From Pseudocitrobacter sp913778145 (GTDB lineage Bacteria; Pseudomonadota; Gammaproteobacteria; Enterobacterales; Enterobacteriaceae): 64,000 bases of DNA. Shown one piece after another: positions 1-7,323 of this stretch. The notes below the pieces were generated by a model. It did no database searches and was not told the DNA's origin. It saw only the letters and a list, made by a program, of their open reading frames with translations. Every line of letters starts with the position of its first letter. Position 1 is the first letter of the stretch. Location: positions 1-64,000 of the forward strand of contig JALNTX010000002.1 in NCBI GenBank assembly GCA_035726825.1, written 5' to 3'. Both the position numbers and the translations under genes were made by a program.

Positions 1-106
1 TCCGGAAGTGGACCTCGCAGAGATCCCGCCGCATCACCAACACCGCCAGAATCACGGTGATACAGATGATAGCCAGGGCAATTAAGCCTGAACGTTGCCA
101 TTTCAT
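1..106 (-). CDS. Hok/Gef-family type I toxin, partial
   Basis: The reverse strand from the ATG at 106 reads a short protein beginning MKWQRSGLIALAIICITV, followed by RRDLCEVHFR, and runs off the left edge after 35 codons. A hydrophobic N-terminal segment followed by an R-[RK]-D-L-C-E-V motif is the signature of Hok-family membrane toxins, which depolarise the inner membrane when translated. The start has a strong AAGGAGAAG ribosome site. Its place beside cybB matches hokB in E. coli, but residues alone do not separate hokB from other Hok paralogues, so no symbol is given. The C-terminal periplasmic part is outside the window. The neighbouring leader carries the overlapping mok frame and a sok-like antisense RNA, so the locus looks complete on this side. 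Confidence 0.85.
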   Translation of the reverse strand, partial: MKWQRSGLIALAIICITVILAVLVMRRDLCEVHFR

Positions 107-164
107 AGCCTGCTTCTCCTTGACCCGTAGGTCTGTAAGAGGCTAATCTAATGCTGTTGGGCAT
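1..164 (-). CDS. mok-like leader reading frame overlapping hok, partial
   Basis: An ATG at 164 on the reverse strand (MPNSIRLASYRPTGQGEAGY...) opens a frame that overlaps the hok start in a different register and stays open to the window edge. In known hok/sok loci, translation of hok is coupled to translation of an overlapping mok frame, and the antisense RNA covers the mok start. Position and overlap fit that arrangement. The product is probably not important as a protein. The call rests on architecture, not on residue conservation. Confidence 0.45.
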   Translation of the reverse strand, partial: MPNSIRLASYRPTGQGEAGYEMATFRLNCPGYHLYHRDSGGVGDAAGSLRGPLP

Positions 165-226
165 AGATTCGGGCCTCGGTAAGTGTTAAGCGTCCGGCAA
201 GACGCTCAATGTTTCCGGGGCTTTTC
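156..226 (+). ncRNA. sok-like antisense RNA repressing mok/hok translation
   Basis: A sigma70-type promoter faces right inside the hok leader: TTGACC at 120-125 and TAATCT at 144-149, with 18-bp spacing. A transcript starting near 156 would be complementary to the mok start codon (162-164). It would end in a long imperfect hairpin (about 177-217, apical loop CGGCAA) followed by GGGGCTTTT. Known Sok RNAs are about 60-70 nt with this same layout. The 5' and 3' ends are inferred. Confidence 0.6.
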
Positions 227-355
227 TCTATCTGCCTTTTGGTGTTTGCCTGAGACAGATAGCCTCAAGCACCCGCCGCGATTTTACACCTCGGCAGTAG
301 AATTCAGCAGTCTGGAAATGGACTCGTAAGAAAGGAATGATTGCTTTAGAGGGAG

Positions 356-380
356 TGCCGGATACAGGCGCATCCGGCAA
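356..380. repeat. REP-type palindrome
   Basis: A short palindrome with TGCCGGAT and ATCCGGCA arms lies between the hok leader and the end of leuE. It is the same family as the REP units at 7742, 13817, 22282, 39250 and 51599. It may stabilise the 3' end of the leuE mRNA. Confidence 0.7.
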
Positions 381-388
381 AAAGGAAC

Positions 389-1027
389 TCAGGACTGCAG
401 CGTCGCCAGTCTCGCCGCGAACCCCACAAACACCAGCCCAATCAGGCTGTTGCCAATTTTCGCCAGCTTCTTACGGGTTTTCACATACCGTGTCACCAGC
501 GAGCCTGACACAATCAGGAAGCTCAAATAGGTAAAGCTCACCAGTTCAAGCGTCAGCGCCAGGATAAAGAATGCCAGCCCCGGCGTAGCCGATTTCACGT
601 CAATAAACTGCACGAAAAACGAGACATAAAACAGAATCGCTTTGGGATTGGTTAAGCTCAGCGTCAGCGCGCGTTTGAAAATGGCATGACCCGGCTCGGC
701 GTGCGCTTCAGGTTCTCCGGCTTTACGCTTCAGCGTGCTGTAAAGCATCTTCCCGCCCAGATAGAGCAGATAAATCGCCCCCAGATAGCGCACCAGATTA
801 AACAGCACCGGCGTGGTTTTAATGAGCGTCGCCACGCCCGCATAGGAGAGGAACATCAGCACCGCATCGCCGATAAAGACCGCCAGCGCCGCCATGTAGC
901 CACCGCGAATACCGTGCGCCACGCCCGTTTTAAGTACAAAGAAGGTATTTGGCCCTGGCACCAGAATGATAAAAATCGCCCCGACCACATACGTCCAATA
1001 ATTCAGTACGCCAAAATCTGCGAACAC
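389..1027 (-). CDS. leuE: LeuE-type leucine/amino-acid exporter
   Basis: This 212-residue inner-membrane protein of the LysE/RhtB superfamily exports leucine and related amino acids. It aligns over its whole length with E. coli LeuE (YeaS), including the N-terminal VLNYWTYVVGAIFI region, the family motif VPGPNTFFVLK (about residues 23-33), FIGDAVLMF, LTNPKAILFYVSFFVQF in the middle, and the identical ending GFAARLATLQS. About six hydrophobic segments are visible. The start is a GTG at 1027 preceded by AAGGAAGAG. In E. coli leuE lies elsewhere, so its place next to cybB is a local difference. It appears to be a single-gene unit. Confidence 0.88.
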   Translation of the reverse strand: MFADFGVLNYWTYVVGAIFIILVPGPNTFFVLKTGVAHGIRGGYMAALAVFIGDAVLMFLSYAGVATLIKTTPVLFNLVRYLGAIYLLYLGGKMLYSTLKRKAGEPEAHAEPGHAIFKRALTLSLTNPKAILFYVSFFVQFIDVKSATPGLAFFILALTLELVSFTYLSFLIVSGSLVTRYVKTRKKLAKIGNSLIGLVFVGFAARLATLQS

Positions 1028-1116
1028 CCTGCTCTTCCTTACACAATATTAACCATCGTGGCGGTATGGTAACGCACGCCACATGACCAATAAAGGACTA
1101 TTCCGTTTACTTATGA

Positions 1117-1647
1117 TTAGCCCCGCTTACGCGGCATCATGCGCAGCAGGGTATTGTCTTTCCAGACATAATGATGCGCCAGCGCTGCCAGTGCGTGCAG
1201 GCCAATCAGCCAGTAGCCGATATTCGCCAGCAGAATGTGATACTCCTTCATCGTATCCACAATATCGAAATTTGATTCCGCCGCATGCGGCATGGTCAGC
1301 CCAAAAGCAAACCACGGATTTCCCCGGTTATACATCATCACCAGGCCAATAATCGGCAATGCGATAAACAGCAGGTAAATTGCCAGATGCCCCAGATGTG
1401 CCATGCCCGTCATCATCGGCTTAGGTTTCGGCACAATCGGCGGCGCCGGGCGTTTCAGGCGAATCAGCAGACGCGCTACCATCAGCACCAGAATGGAGAT
1501 GCCACAGGAGACGTGCACCATGTTGATAACCGGACGAGCGCTACGCGGAAAGAAGCCACGGAATTCCATCGCACAGTAGGCAATGATAACCAGTAAAAAG
1601 ACCAGCCAGTGAATGCCTATTTGCAGGCCTGAGTATTTATCGCGCAT
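1117..1647 (-). CDS. cybB: cytochrome b561
   Basis: CybB is a diheme b-type cytochrome of the inner membrane that oxidises ubiquinol, and some members react with superoxide. The protein is 176 residues, the family's usual length, with four hydrophobic helices. Histidines stand where heme ligands are expected: GIHWLVF (residue 13), MVHVSCG (about 45) and the C-terminal GLHALAALAHHYVWKD cluster. The ATG at 1647 follows an AGGGG ribosome site. It lies divergent from gapC, as in E. coli. Confidence 0.92.
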   Translation of the reverse strand: MRDKYSGLQIGIHWLVFLLVIIAYCAMEFRGFFPRSARPVINMVHVSCGISILVLMVARLLIRLKRPAPPIVPKPKPMMTGMAHLGHLAIYLLFIALPIIGLVMMYNRGNPWFAFGLTMPHAAESNFDIVDTMKEYHILLANIGYWLIGLHALAALAHHYVWKDNTLLRMMPRKRG

Positions 1648-1844
1648 AGCGACCCCTGATAAGTAATTAACAAAAAAGCAAAATAGCCTTTTTCCTTTAA
1701 AAATTCATTAACTTTTCTACTGTTACCTATCGCCTTCCCCCCGAAATGATGCGTCATGGTCGAAATAGGGTTGCCCATCCGCCAATGCTGAACTAAGCCT
1801 GGATAAGTAAAAATACCGTATCCCCCGAACTGATGGAGAACATC

Positions 1845-2846
1845 ATGAGTAAAATTGGCATTAACGGATTTGGGCGTATTGGTCGACTGGTCCTGCGTCG
1901 TTTGCTGGAAACTTCCAGCAGCAATGACGTGGTGGCGATTAACGATCTTACGTCGCCAAAGGTTTTGGCTTATTTGCTGAAGTATGATTCCAACTACGGG
2001 CCGTTCCCTTGGAGCGTTGATTTCAGCGACAATGCGCTGATTGTTAACGGTAAAACGATTAAAGTTTTTGCCGAAAAAGACGCGAAGAATATTCCGTGGA
2101 AAGCGGAAGGGGTAGAAATCGTCGTTGAATGTACCGGTTTCTATACTTCAGCTGAAAAATCACAGGCGCATATCGATGCGGGCGCCAAAAAAGTACTGAT
2201 TTCGGCCCCGGCTGGCGACATCAAGACGCTGGTCTACAACGTGAACGATGACACACTTAACGCCAGCGATACCATTATTTCAGTGGCTTCGTGCACCACT
2301 AACTGCCTGGCCCCTATGGCGAAAGCGCTGAATGATGCATTCGAAATAAAAGTGGGCACGATGACCACCATCCATGCTTATACAGGCACTCAGGCACTGG
2401 TGGATGGGCCTCGCGGGAAAGATTTGCGTGCCTCACGCGCCGCGGCGGAAAACATTATTCCGCACACCACCGGCGCGGCGAAGGCGATCGGTCTGGTTAT
2501 CCCTGCCCTCGTCGGCAAACTCAAAGGCCATGCGCAGCGCGTACCGACGAAAACCGGTTCGGTGACCGAACTGGTTTCGATTCTGGGTAAAAAAGTCACC
2601 GTCGATGACGTGAATGCCGCGCTGAAAAAAGCGACAGAGAATAATGAGTCGTTTGGCTACACCAACGACGACATCGTATCGACCGATATTATCGGCACGC
2701 ACTTTGGGTCTGTCTTCGATGCCACGCAAACCGAGGTGACCGAAGCAGGCGATCTGCAACTGGTGAAAACCGTCGCCTGGTACGATAACGAATACGGTTT
2801 TGTGACTCAGCTGATTCGCGTGCTGGAAAAATACGCCAAATTGTAA
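1845..2846 (+). CDS. gapC: glyceraldehyde-3-phosphate dehydrogenase, second paralogue, intact
   Basis: This 334-residue NAD-dependent glyceraldehyde-3-phosphate dehydrogenase has the Rossmann start KIGINGFGRIGRLVLRR and the active-site motif SVASCTTNCLAP with the catalytic cysteine. The start at 1845 is preferred over an in-frame ATG at 1833 because GGAG at 1835-1838 sits six bases upstream and the protein then begins MSKIGINGFG like its relatives. Position next to cybB identifies it as gapC. In E. coli K-12 gapC is a broken pseudogene, while here the frame is uninterrupted. The aldA gene that adjoins gapC in K-12 is absent, and ydcF follows directly in convergent orientation. Confidence 0.92.
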   Translation: MSKIGINGFGRIGRLVLRRLLETSSSNDVVAINDLTSPKVLAYLLKYDSNYGPFPWSVDFSDNALIVNGKTIKVFAEKDAKNIPWKAEGVEIVVECTGFYTSAEKSQAHIDAGAKKVLISAPAGDIKTLVYNVNDDTLNASDTIISVASCTTNCLAPMAKALNDAFEIKVGTMTTIHAYTGTQALVDGPRGKDLRASRAAAENIIPHTTGAAKAIGLVIPALVGKLKGHAQRVPTKTGSVTELVSILGKKVTVDDVNAALKKATENNESFGYTNDDIVSTDIIGTHFGSVFDATQTEVTEAGDLQLVKTVAWYDNEYGFVTQLIRVLEKYAKL

Positions 2847-2855
2847 AAAGCATCC

Positions 2856-2879
2856 GCCCGGAACCCTGGCGTTCCGGGC
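2856..2879. terminator. hairpin between gapC and ydcF
   Basis: A perfect 9-bp stem GCCCGGAAC/GTTCCGGGC with a 6-nt loop lies between the two convergent stop codons. On the minus strand it is followed, after a few bases, by CTTTTT, so it could end ydcF transcription. The plus-strand side lacks a good T-run. Confidence 0.6.
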
Positions 2880-2893
2880 ATCTCCACAGTCAT

Positions 2894-3694
2894 TTAGCGC
2901 AAAGCACGCATGGCCGACATTTCACGCAGCGTGACGTCCTGCATTAAATGCTGCCAGGCCTCCTCAACCGCCAGCGGAATATCCACGTGAGCAATAAAGT
3001 TTTTCCCGCGCGGCCCGTATCCGTGTTCATCATCACGTAGACGTGGTAATTCCCCGATCATTAATGAAAGATATCGCTCTACCGGCCACAGCCCGGTGTC
3101 ATCGCCTTTAAACGCTACACCATTTTCACTGTTGAAGAGTTCTGGCTGACATCCTGGATAACTCCGCCAGTGCGGCGCATTTTCCGCGTCCTGCCAGACA
3201 TGCTTAAACGTCGCCATCGTGCGACGCTGCATCGTCGGGTCCTGTACGACAATCCCCTTTTTGACGGCAATTCCCTGAGCATCTAACATGCGCCGGGTGT
3301 AACGGGCATTTTCACCGCAATTTGTCGACGCATCCTCAACCAGAATATTCTCGCGCGGGATTTTCCAGAATTGATGCGCTATTTCCGCAAGTATGGCTGC
3401 TTCGGATAACCCGGTAGTGCGCAAGGTGTTATATCGAGGATGCTGCGCGATGGCGGCATACAGAAAGGTTGTTGAGTGGCCGATGCCCCCGCTGATCAAC
3501 AGTGTTTTTCCCTCACTCACCGCCATTTGGCAGGCCGCATCAATAACGGGAATGACAGCATTCCCCGCCAGCACCACCAACTCATAGTCATCCGGCTGAG
3601 GTCGGGAGGCAAAATCGTTTTGCGCAAGCCAGCCACCCAGTAAATTGGCAGCAGTCAGTGTGCTATCGGGTAATTTTGGCAATGTCGTTAGCAT
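2894..3694 (-). CDS. ydcF: YdcF, DUF218 protein
   Basis: This 266-residue DUF218 protein is equal in length to E. coli YdcF when started at 3694, where ATG follows GGGAGG. It keeps the family landmarks VVLAGNAVIPVIDAA, LLISGGIGHSTTFLYAAIAQHP, the DASTNCGENARYTRR acidic/asparagine motif, VQDPTMQRRTMATF and the C-terminal LPRLRDDEHGYGPRG. E. coli YdcF has been reported to bind S-adenosylmethionine, but its physiological role is not established. No signal peptide is visible. The gene stands alone between gapC and the accessory block. Confidence 0.9.
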   Translation of the reverse strand: MLTTLPKLPDSTLTAANLLGGWLAQNDFASRPQPDDYELVVLAGNAVIPVIDAACQMAVSEGKTLLISGGIGHSTTFLYAAIAQHPRYNTLRTTGLSEAAILAEIAHQFWKIPRENILVEDASTNCGENARYTRRMLDAQGIAVKKGIVVQDPTMQRRTMATFKHVWQDAENAPHWRSYPGCQPELFNSENGVAFKGDDTGLWPVERYLSLMIGELPRLRDDEHGYGPRGKNFIAHVDIPLAVEEAWQHLMQDVTLREMSAMRALR

Positions 3695-3837
3695 AATCCT
3701 CCCTCTCTGTGAGTTTGTCAGCACAGGGTAACGCGTTTGAGCGCCCAGGACAGTGGATCACTCCGAAAGCGTTAATTTTACCTGGCCTGCATTTTTGTAA
3801 CATTCTTGAAATAACCAGAATTATCTAAAAACAGCGC

Positions 3838-4057
3838 GGTTGCACCTGAATAATTCACTAATTTAATGACAAAATGAAGAGCATAAAACCACAGATCTTT
3901 TAGACAGCGAATAATTAAACCTTCACCATGCCTGACTTTTGCGCGTAAATCTTCCGGTCACCCTTGCTAAAAATATCGTCCACCCCTAAGTTGCTTAACA
4001 AACAAGCAACCTTTTTAACACATTACAGGTTGCACCTTTGAGGTATCAGGTGGCACC
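3838..4057. promoter_or_regulatory. three copies of a GGTxGCACCT motif upstream of the MFS gene
   Basis: The 397-bp gap between ydcF and the MFS gene contains GGTTGCACCT (3838-3847), AGGTTGCACCT (4027-4037) and AGGTGGCACCT (4048-4057). Each is nearly palindromic (AGGT-N3-ACCT), and the last two are spaced 21 bp apart, two helical turns. This looks like an operator array for an unidentified regulator. No regulator gene is adjacent. The first two copies contain TTGCAC, which could itself be a -35 box. Confidence 0.45.
3990..4015 (+). terminator. terminator-like hairpin in the MFS leader
   Basis: GTTGCTT (3990-3996) and AAGCAAC (4004-4010) pair around a 7-nt loop and are followed directly by CTTTTT. 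It has the form of a small intrinsic terminator about 80 bp before the MFS start. It could attenuate the transporter transcript or end a short RNA made from the gap. No experimental basis is available. Confidence 0.4.
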
Positions 4058-4091
4058 TGATTCTAACTTAATGTGGCGGGAGTTTTCCTTC

Positions 4092-5411
4092 ATGACGACG
4101 CAAGAAAGCAGCAGTACGATCCTGAAAAAAAACAAACGGGTTCTGATTGCCAGTTTGACCGGCAGCTCCATTGAATGGTTTGATTATTTTCTCTACGGCA
4201 CCGCCGCAGCGCTGGTGTTCAATAAAATCTTCTTCCCAATGGTCGACCCGGTTATTGGGCTCATCCTTTCTTACCTTTCTTTCTCGCTGACTTTCTTTAT
4301 TCGCCCGATTGGCGGCGTACTCTTTGCCCACATTGGCGATCGTATTGGCCGTAAAAGAACGTTGGTGCTGACGCTCTCGCTGATGGGCGGTGCAACCGTC
4401 ATGATTGGCCTACTGCCGACCTATGACCAAATTGGCATTTGGGCACCGATTCTGTTGATCCTGATGCGTATTATTCAGGGGATGGGGATTGGCGGTGAAT
4501 GGGGTGGCGCACTGCTGCTGGCTTATGAATATGCGCCCGAAAAACGCAAAGGATTTTTCGGCAGCATTCCGCAAGCGGGCGTGACCATTGGCATGCTGAT
4601 GGCGACCTTTATTGTGTCGCTGATGACGCTGTTCAGCGAGGAGCAGTTTCTCTCGTGGGGCTGGCGCATTCCGTTCCTGATGAGTGCGGTGCTGGTGTTG
4701 CTGGGGCTGTGGATCCGTAAAGATATCGATGAGACGCCTGAATTTAAGAAGGTGAAGCAGTCCGGCCAGGTGGCGAAAGCGCCGCTGCGCGATACGCTGA
4801 CGCATCACTGGCGCGAAGTATTGATTGCAGCGGGTCTGAAGGTTGTTGAGACCGCGCCGTTCTACATTTTCTCTACCTTCGTCGTAAGCTATGCCACGAC
4901 CACCCTCACCTACCAGAAATCACAGGTACTGGAAGCCGTCACGCTCGGCGCACTGGTTGCGACGGTGATGATTCCGCTCATGGGATTGTTGTCCGATAAA
5001 ATTGGCCGTAAACGGATGTATGCCGTGAGCGTAGCGCTGCTGGGCCTGTTTATCGTGCCGTGGTTTATGCTGCTGGATACTGGCGCCACCTGGGCGATTA
5101 TGCTGGCGACCGTGGTGATGTTCGGTATTCTCTGGGCACCGATCACCGCCGTGCTCGGCACACTGTGTTCGGAAATTTTTAGCGCGAATGTGCGTTACAC
5201 CGGCATTACGCTGGGTTATCAGATTGGCGCAGCATTAGCTGGCGGCACCGCCCCGCTTATCGCCACCGGCCTGCTGGCGAAGTATAACGGCGACTGGGTT
5301 CCTGTGGCATGGTACCTGGGCGTGACGGTCACCATCTCGCTGATTGCTATCTTCTTTGCCAGCCGTAGCCGTCGAATTGATGCGGTGAATGTGCAGACGT
5401 CAGGGCTGTAA
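4092..5411 (+). CDS. MFS transporter, metabolite:H+ symporter (ProP/ShiA/YhjE-like)
   Basis: This 439-residue inner-membrane protein has about twelve hydrophobic segments. Features of the metabolite:H+ symporter branch of the major facilitator superfamily are clear: SIEWFDYFLYG in helix 1, FFIRPIGGVLFAHIGDRIGRKR in the helix 2-3 region, IIQGMGIGGEWGGALLL, and a second LLSDKIGRKR in the C-terminal half. Family substrates include proline/betaine, shikimate, citrate, alpha-ketoglutarate and aromatic or dicarboxylic acids, and the sequence does not decide which. The start at 4092 follows GGGAG nine bases upstream; the upstream in-frame codons lack a ribosome site. The gene is not in this position in E. 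coli K-12 and has no metabolic neighbour. Its long leader carries repeated operator-like motifs and a hairpin. Confidence 0.85.
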   Translation: MTTQESSSTILKKNKRVLIASLTGSSIEWFDYFLYGTAAALVFNKIFFPMVDPVIGLILSYLSFSLTFFIRPIGGVLFAHIGDRIGRKRTLVLTLSLMGGATVMIGLLPTYDQIGIWAPILLILMRIIQGMGIGGEWGGALLLAYEYAPEKRKGFFGSIPQAGVTIGMLMATFIVSLMTLFSEEQFLSWGWRIPFLMSAVLVLLGLWIRKDIDETPEFKKVKQSGQVAKAPLRDTLTHHWREVLIAAGLKVVETAPFYIFSTFVVSYATTTLTYQKSQVLEAVTLGALVATVMIPLMGLLSDKIGRKRMYAVSVALLGLFIVPWFMLLDTGATWAIMLATVVMFGILWAPITAVLGTLCSEIFSANVRYTGITLGYQIGAALAGGTAPLIATGLLAKYNGDWVPVAWYLGVTVTISLIAIFFASRSRRIDAVNVQTSGL

Positions 5412-5420
5412 CGGTTAGAC

Positions 5421-5449
5421 TTCCCCCTCTTGGGTCTCTGGAGGGGGAA
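5421..5449 (+). terminator. hairpin after the MFS gene
   Basis: TTCCCCCTC (5421-5429) pairs with GAGGGGGAA (5441-5449) across an 11-nt loop, ten bases after the MFS stop. The following AATTT is only a weak T-run. Confidence 0.5.
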
Positions 5450-5490
5450 AATTTCGTTTGGGGTATCAGAACATTCATTCTTACGCTACG

Positions 5491-5919
5491 TTACTTTGGG
5501 ATATATAGCGTGAAAGATAAGCATCTGTCACCACTGACTCTGCTCTCAGTTAAAAGTAAAAATTTCTCAGTTTGTGTTTCTTCAGGATAAGAATCAGTAG
5601 ACGGAATACCGAGGCTATCCGCATATTTGCCTAATGTAAGATAGGCTTCTTTAAACTGGCTAATCTTACAATACGTTATTCCACTCTCGATATATTCATC
5701 TTTGTCCAAAACATCATGATATGAGTAGCTGTAGTCTTCTGAAACGATAGGCGCATACTTGATTTCTGAGGGAGTTAGGAAATAGTATTCCAGAGTATCT
5801 GTTCGTCGATAAGTACCCTTTGTAAACAATTCAACGTAAACCTGGAAGGTCAGATATAAAAACACAGAAAGAAAAAGTAACTTTATAACAGCATTTAACC
5901 CACTTATTTTCTTTTTCAA
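5491..5919 (-). CDS. hypothetical single-pass membrane or exported protein
   Basis: I do not recognise this 142-residue protein. It has a lysine start (KKKISG), one hydrophobic segment at about residues 11-28 (AVIKLLFLSVFLYLTFQVYV), and a soluble tail of about 110 residues. The tail has two cysteines (YCKISQF and GDRCLSF) that could form a disulphide if it faces the periplasm. The start codon is TTG at 5919, supported by a GGAGG site nine bases upstream. Base composition is much richer in A and T than the hrpA side, as for the next three genes. It belongs to the minus-strand accessory cluster 5491-7680 and may be a late addition to it. Confidence 0.6.
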   Translation of the reverse strand: MKKKISGLNAVIKLLFLSVFLYLTFQVYVELFTKGTYRRTDTLEYYFLTPSEIKYAPIVSEDYSYSYHDVLDKDEYIESGITYCKISQFKEAYLTLGKYADSLGIPSTDSYPEETQTEKFLLLTESRVSGDRCLSFTLYIPK

Positions 5920-6055
5920 CCAGGATAACCTCCGGTTATATACTGGTTAACACATCAATAGCTTCATTACCCCCAACGAATACAATATTGAATAATATAT
6001 CTGTTTTGGTGGCGGAACTATAAAACATTGAATCATTCTATTTCTTTAAAAGAGG

Positions 6056-6445
6056 CTATAAGTATCTCATTATTTTCTTTAACTCATCTGCTCTCCTAAT
6101 CGTCATCTCACTTTGACAATCATATAAAGTTGTTTCATAAGCTTGTGAGCCAGTTTCAATGTCCAGTGTGAAAATTGGACAATTGGCGTCGCGAAAATGA
6201 ACCCATGCCCTTTGCGAAATCTTTATTTTCTCAATCACTTCAGCACCTACCTCTGGTTCAGAGGCATATCTTTTTTTGATACCAGCCAGAAGTGCCTTAT
6301 AGGTTTTATTCATTTCCGCATCGTTGTTAGTAAATGTTTCTTTTGCACAATCGAAGACTTGATCTGATACTTGAATATTTGTACAAGAATCATTCGCCCA
6401 CAGTGTGAATGGGATAAATAAAAGCGTGAGTATTTTTGTTTTCAT
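6056..6445 (-). CDS. exported LprI-like (DUF1311) protein
   Basis: This 129-residue protein starts at 6445 with a short signal peptide (MKTKILTLLFIPFTLWA, likely cleaved near residue 17). The mature part has the DUF1311/LprI N-terminal pattern: paired cysteines, a Leu/Ala-rich helix with NDAEMNKTYKALL, IKISQRAWVHFRDANC and a late YDCQSEMTIRRADEL. Characterised relatives include lysozyme-inhibitor LprI of mycobacteria and many periplasmic proteins of unknown role. In this setting it may be an immunity or envelope-protection protein, but that is inference. It is AT-rich like its neighbours. Confidence 0.7.
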   Translation of the reverse strand: MKTKILTLLFIPFTLWANDSCTNIQVSDQVFDCAKETFTNNDAEMNKTYKALLAGIKKRYASEPEVGAEVIEKIKISQRAWVHFRDANCPIFTLDIETGSQAYETTLYDCQSEMTIRRADELKKIMRYL

Positions 6446-6592
6446 CTGATTTCTTAAACACCTTATTTTTTGCAAACCGGAATATTATTAATGGCATCAG
6501 TATATGTAATGGTTCACTCTGAGAAGTTTGTATATATTCTTCCATGTACGGAATGAACAATTAACATCAAACACCAAAGATCATTTTTCATT

Positions 6593-7306
6593 TTAATGAC
6601 GAAGTGGAAACATTCCTAGTATATTCATTAATGCAAAAAACACTGCACCTGCTGGTGCCCATACCTTAACCCTTTCATCGCCTAACAACATATAATTGAG
6701 ATTGAATTTTGTTTCTTTGGTTTTACTTGCTAGCGGTACGGCGTGCACTGTTTTATTAATGTCATCAAGGGGAATGCGTGCAACATGTCCTGAATAATGA
6801 CTAACTACCTCTTCCCCACTGACAAATGTCCACAAATTTTCATCCTGCCAAAGTAAAATAACTGGTGGTATACGGGTATAGTTTGAAATAAACGTCTTAA
6901 CATTGGCATTGTAAGAATCAAACAATAATAGCTGAGGATGAGATAACTTATTACTGTGCAATTTCCAAATTATCCTGTCTGTATAAAAACTGATCCTATC
7001 TGATTTTATTGATTTCCTCACCTGGGTTGTTGAACCTGTTCTTTCTAAAGCCTTTTGAATGGCCTCTATAAGTTCACCTTCATATAACTCATCCAGAACT
7101 TCTTTTTCATCTATGAGCTGTGTTGCTTTACCTATTGCAAACTCAACGGCAATATCCTGGCCAATCATCCGGGCAATATCTATTTCAGTGAGCTCATCAA
7201 CTGTTTTAGTGAGTAGTTTGTTATACCATAACACTAAACCGCTATTAGCCCCTGAAGAATCAAATTCCAGATTCAAAAACTGCTTAATTGTTTCTTTTTT
7301 ATCCAT
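6593..7306 (-). CDS. CdiI-like immunity protein (contact-dependent inhibition immunity family)
   Basis: This is a 237-residue cytoplasmic protein. Residues about 25-90 match the pattern of a CDI immunity family: WYNKLLTKTVDELTEIDIARMIGQ, then a helix, then an acidic Y-x-G-E-L-I-E-A-I-QKA segment (DELYEGELIEAIQKAL). Such proteins bind and neutralise the toxic C-terminus of a CdiA effector from a neighbouring cell. The C-terminal 100 or so residues (from about QLLLFDSYN onward) go beyond the usual short family and may be a second domain. No cdiA, cdiB or toxin tip is in the window, so this would be an orphan immunity gene. It lies 17 bp after the DUF596 gene on the same strand, suggesting cotranscription. 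Assignment is from pattern memory, not a profile search. Confidence 0.6.
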   Translation of the reverse strand: MDKKETIKQFLNLEFDSSGANSGLVLWYNKLLTKTVDELTEIDIARMIGQDIAVEFAIGKATQLIDEKEVLDELYEGELIEAIQKALERTGSTTQVRKSIKSDRISFYTDRIIWKLHSNKLSHPQLLLFDSYNANVKTFISNYTRIPPVILLWQDENLWTFVSGEEVVSHYSGHVARIPLDDINKTVHAVPLASKTKETKFNLNYMLLGDERVKVWAPAGAVFFALMNILGMFPLRH

Positions 7307-7323
7307 ATATTGTAATAAAGTTC

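Noticed and set aside
337..534. 65-codon plus-strand open frame at the end of leuE
   Set aside because: It starts in the REP region and runs antisense through the conserved C-terminus of LeuE.
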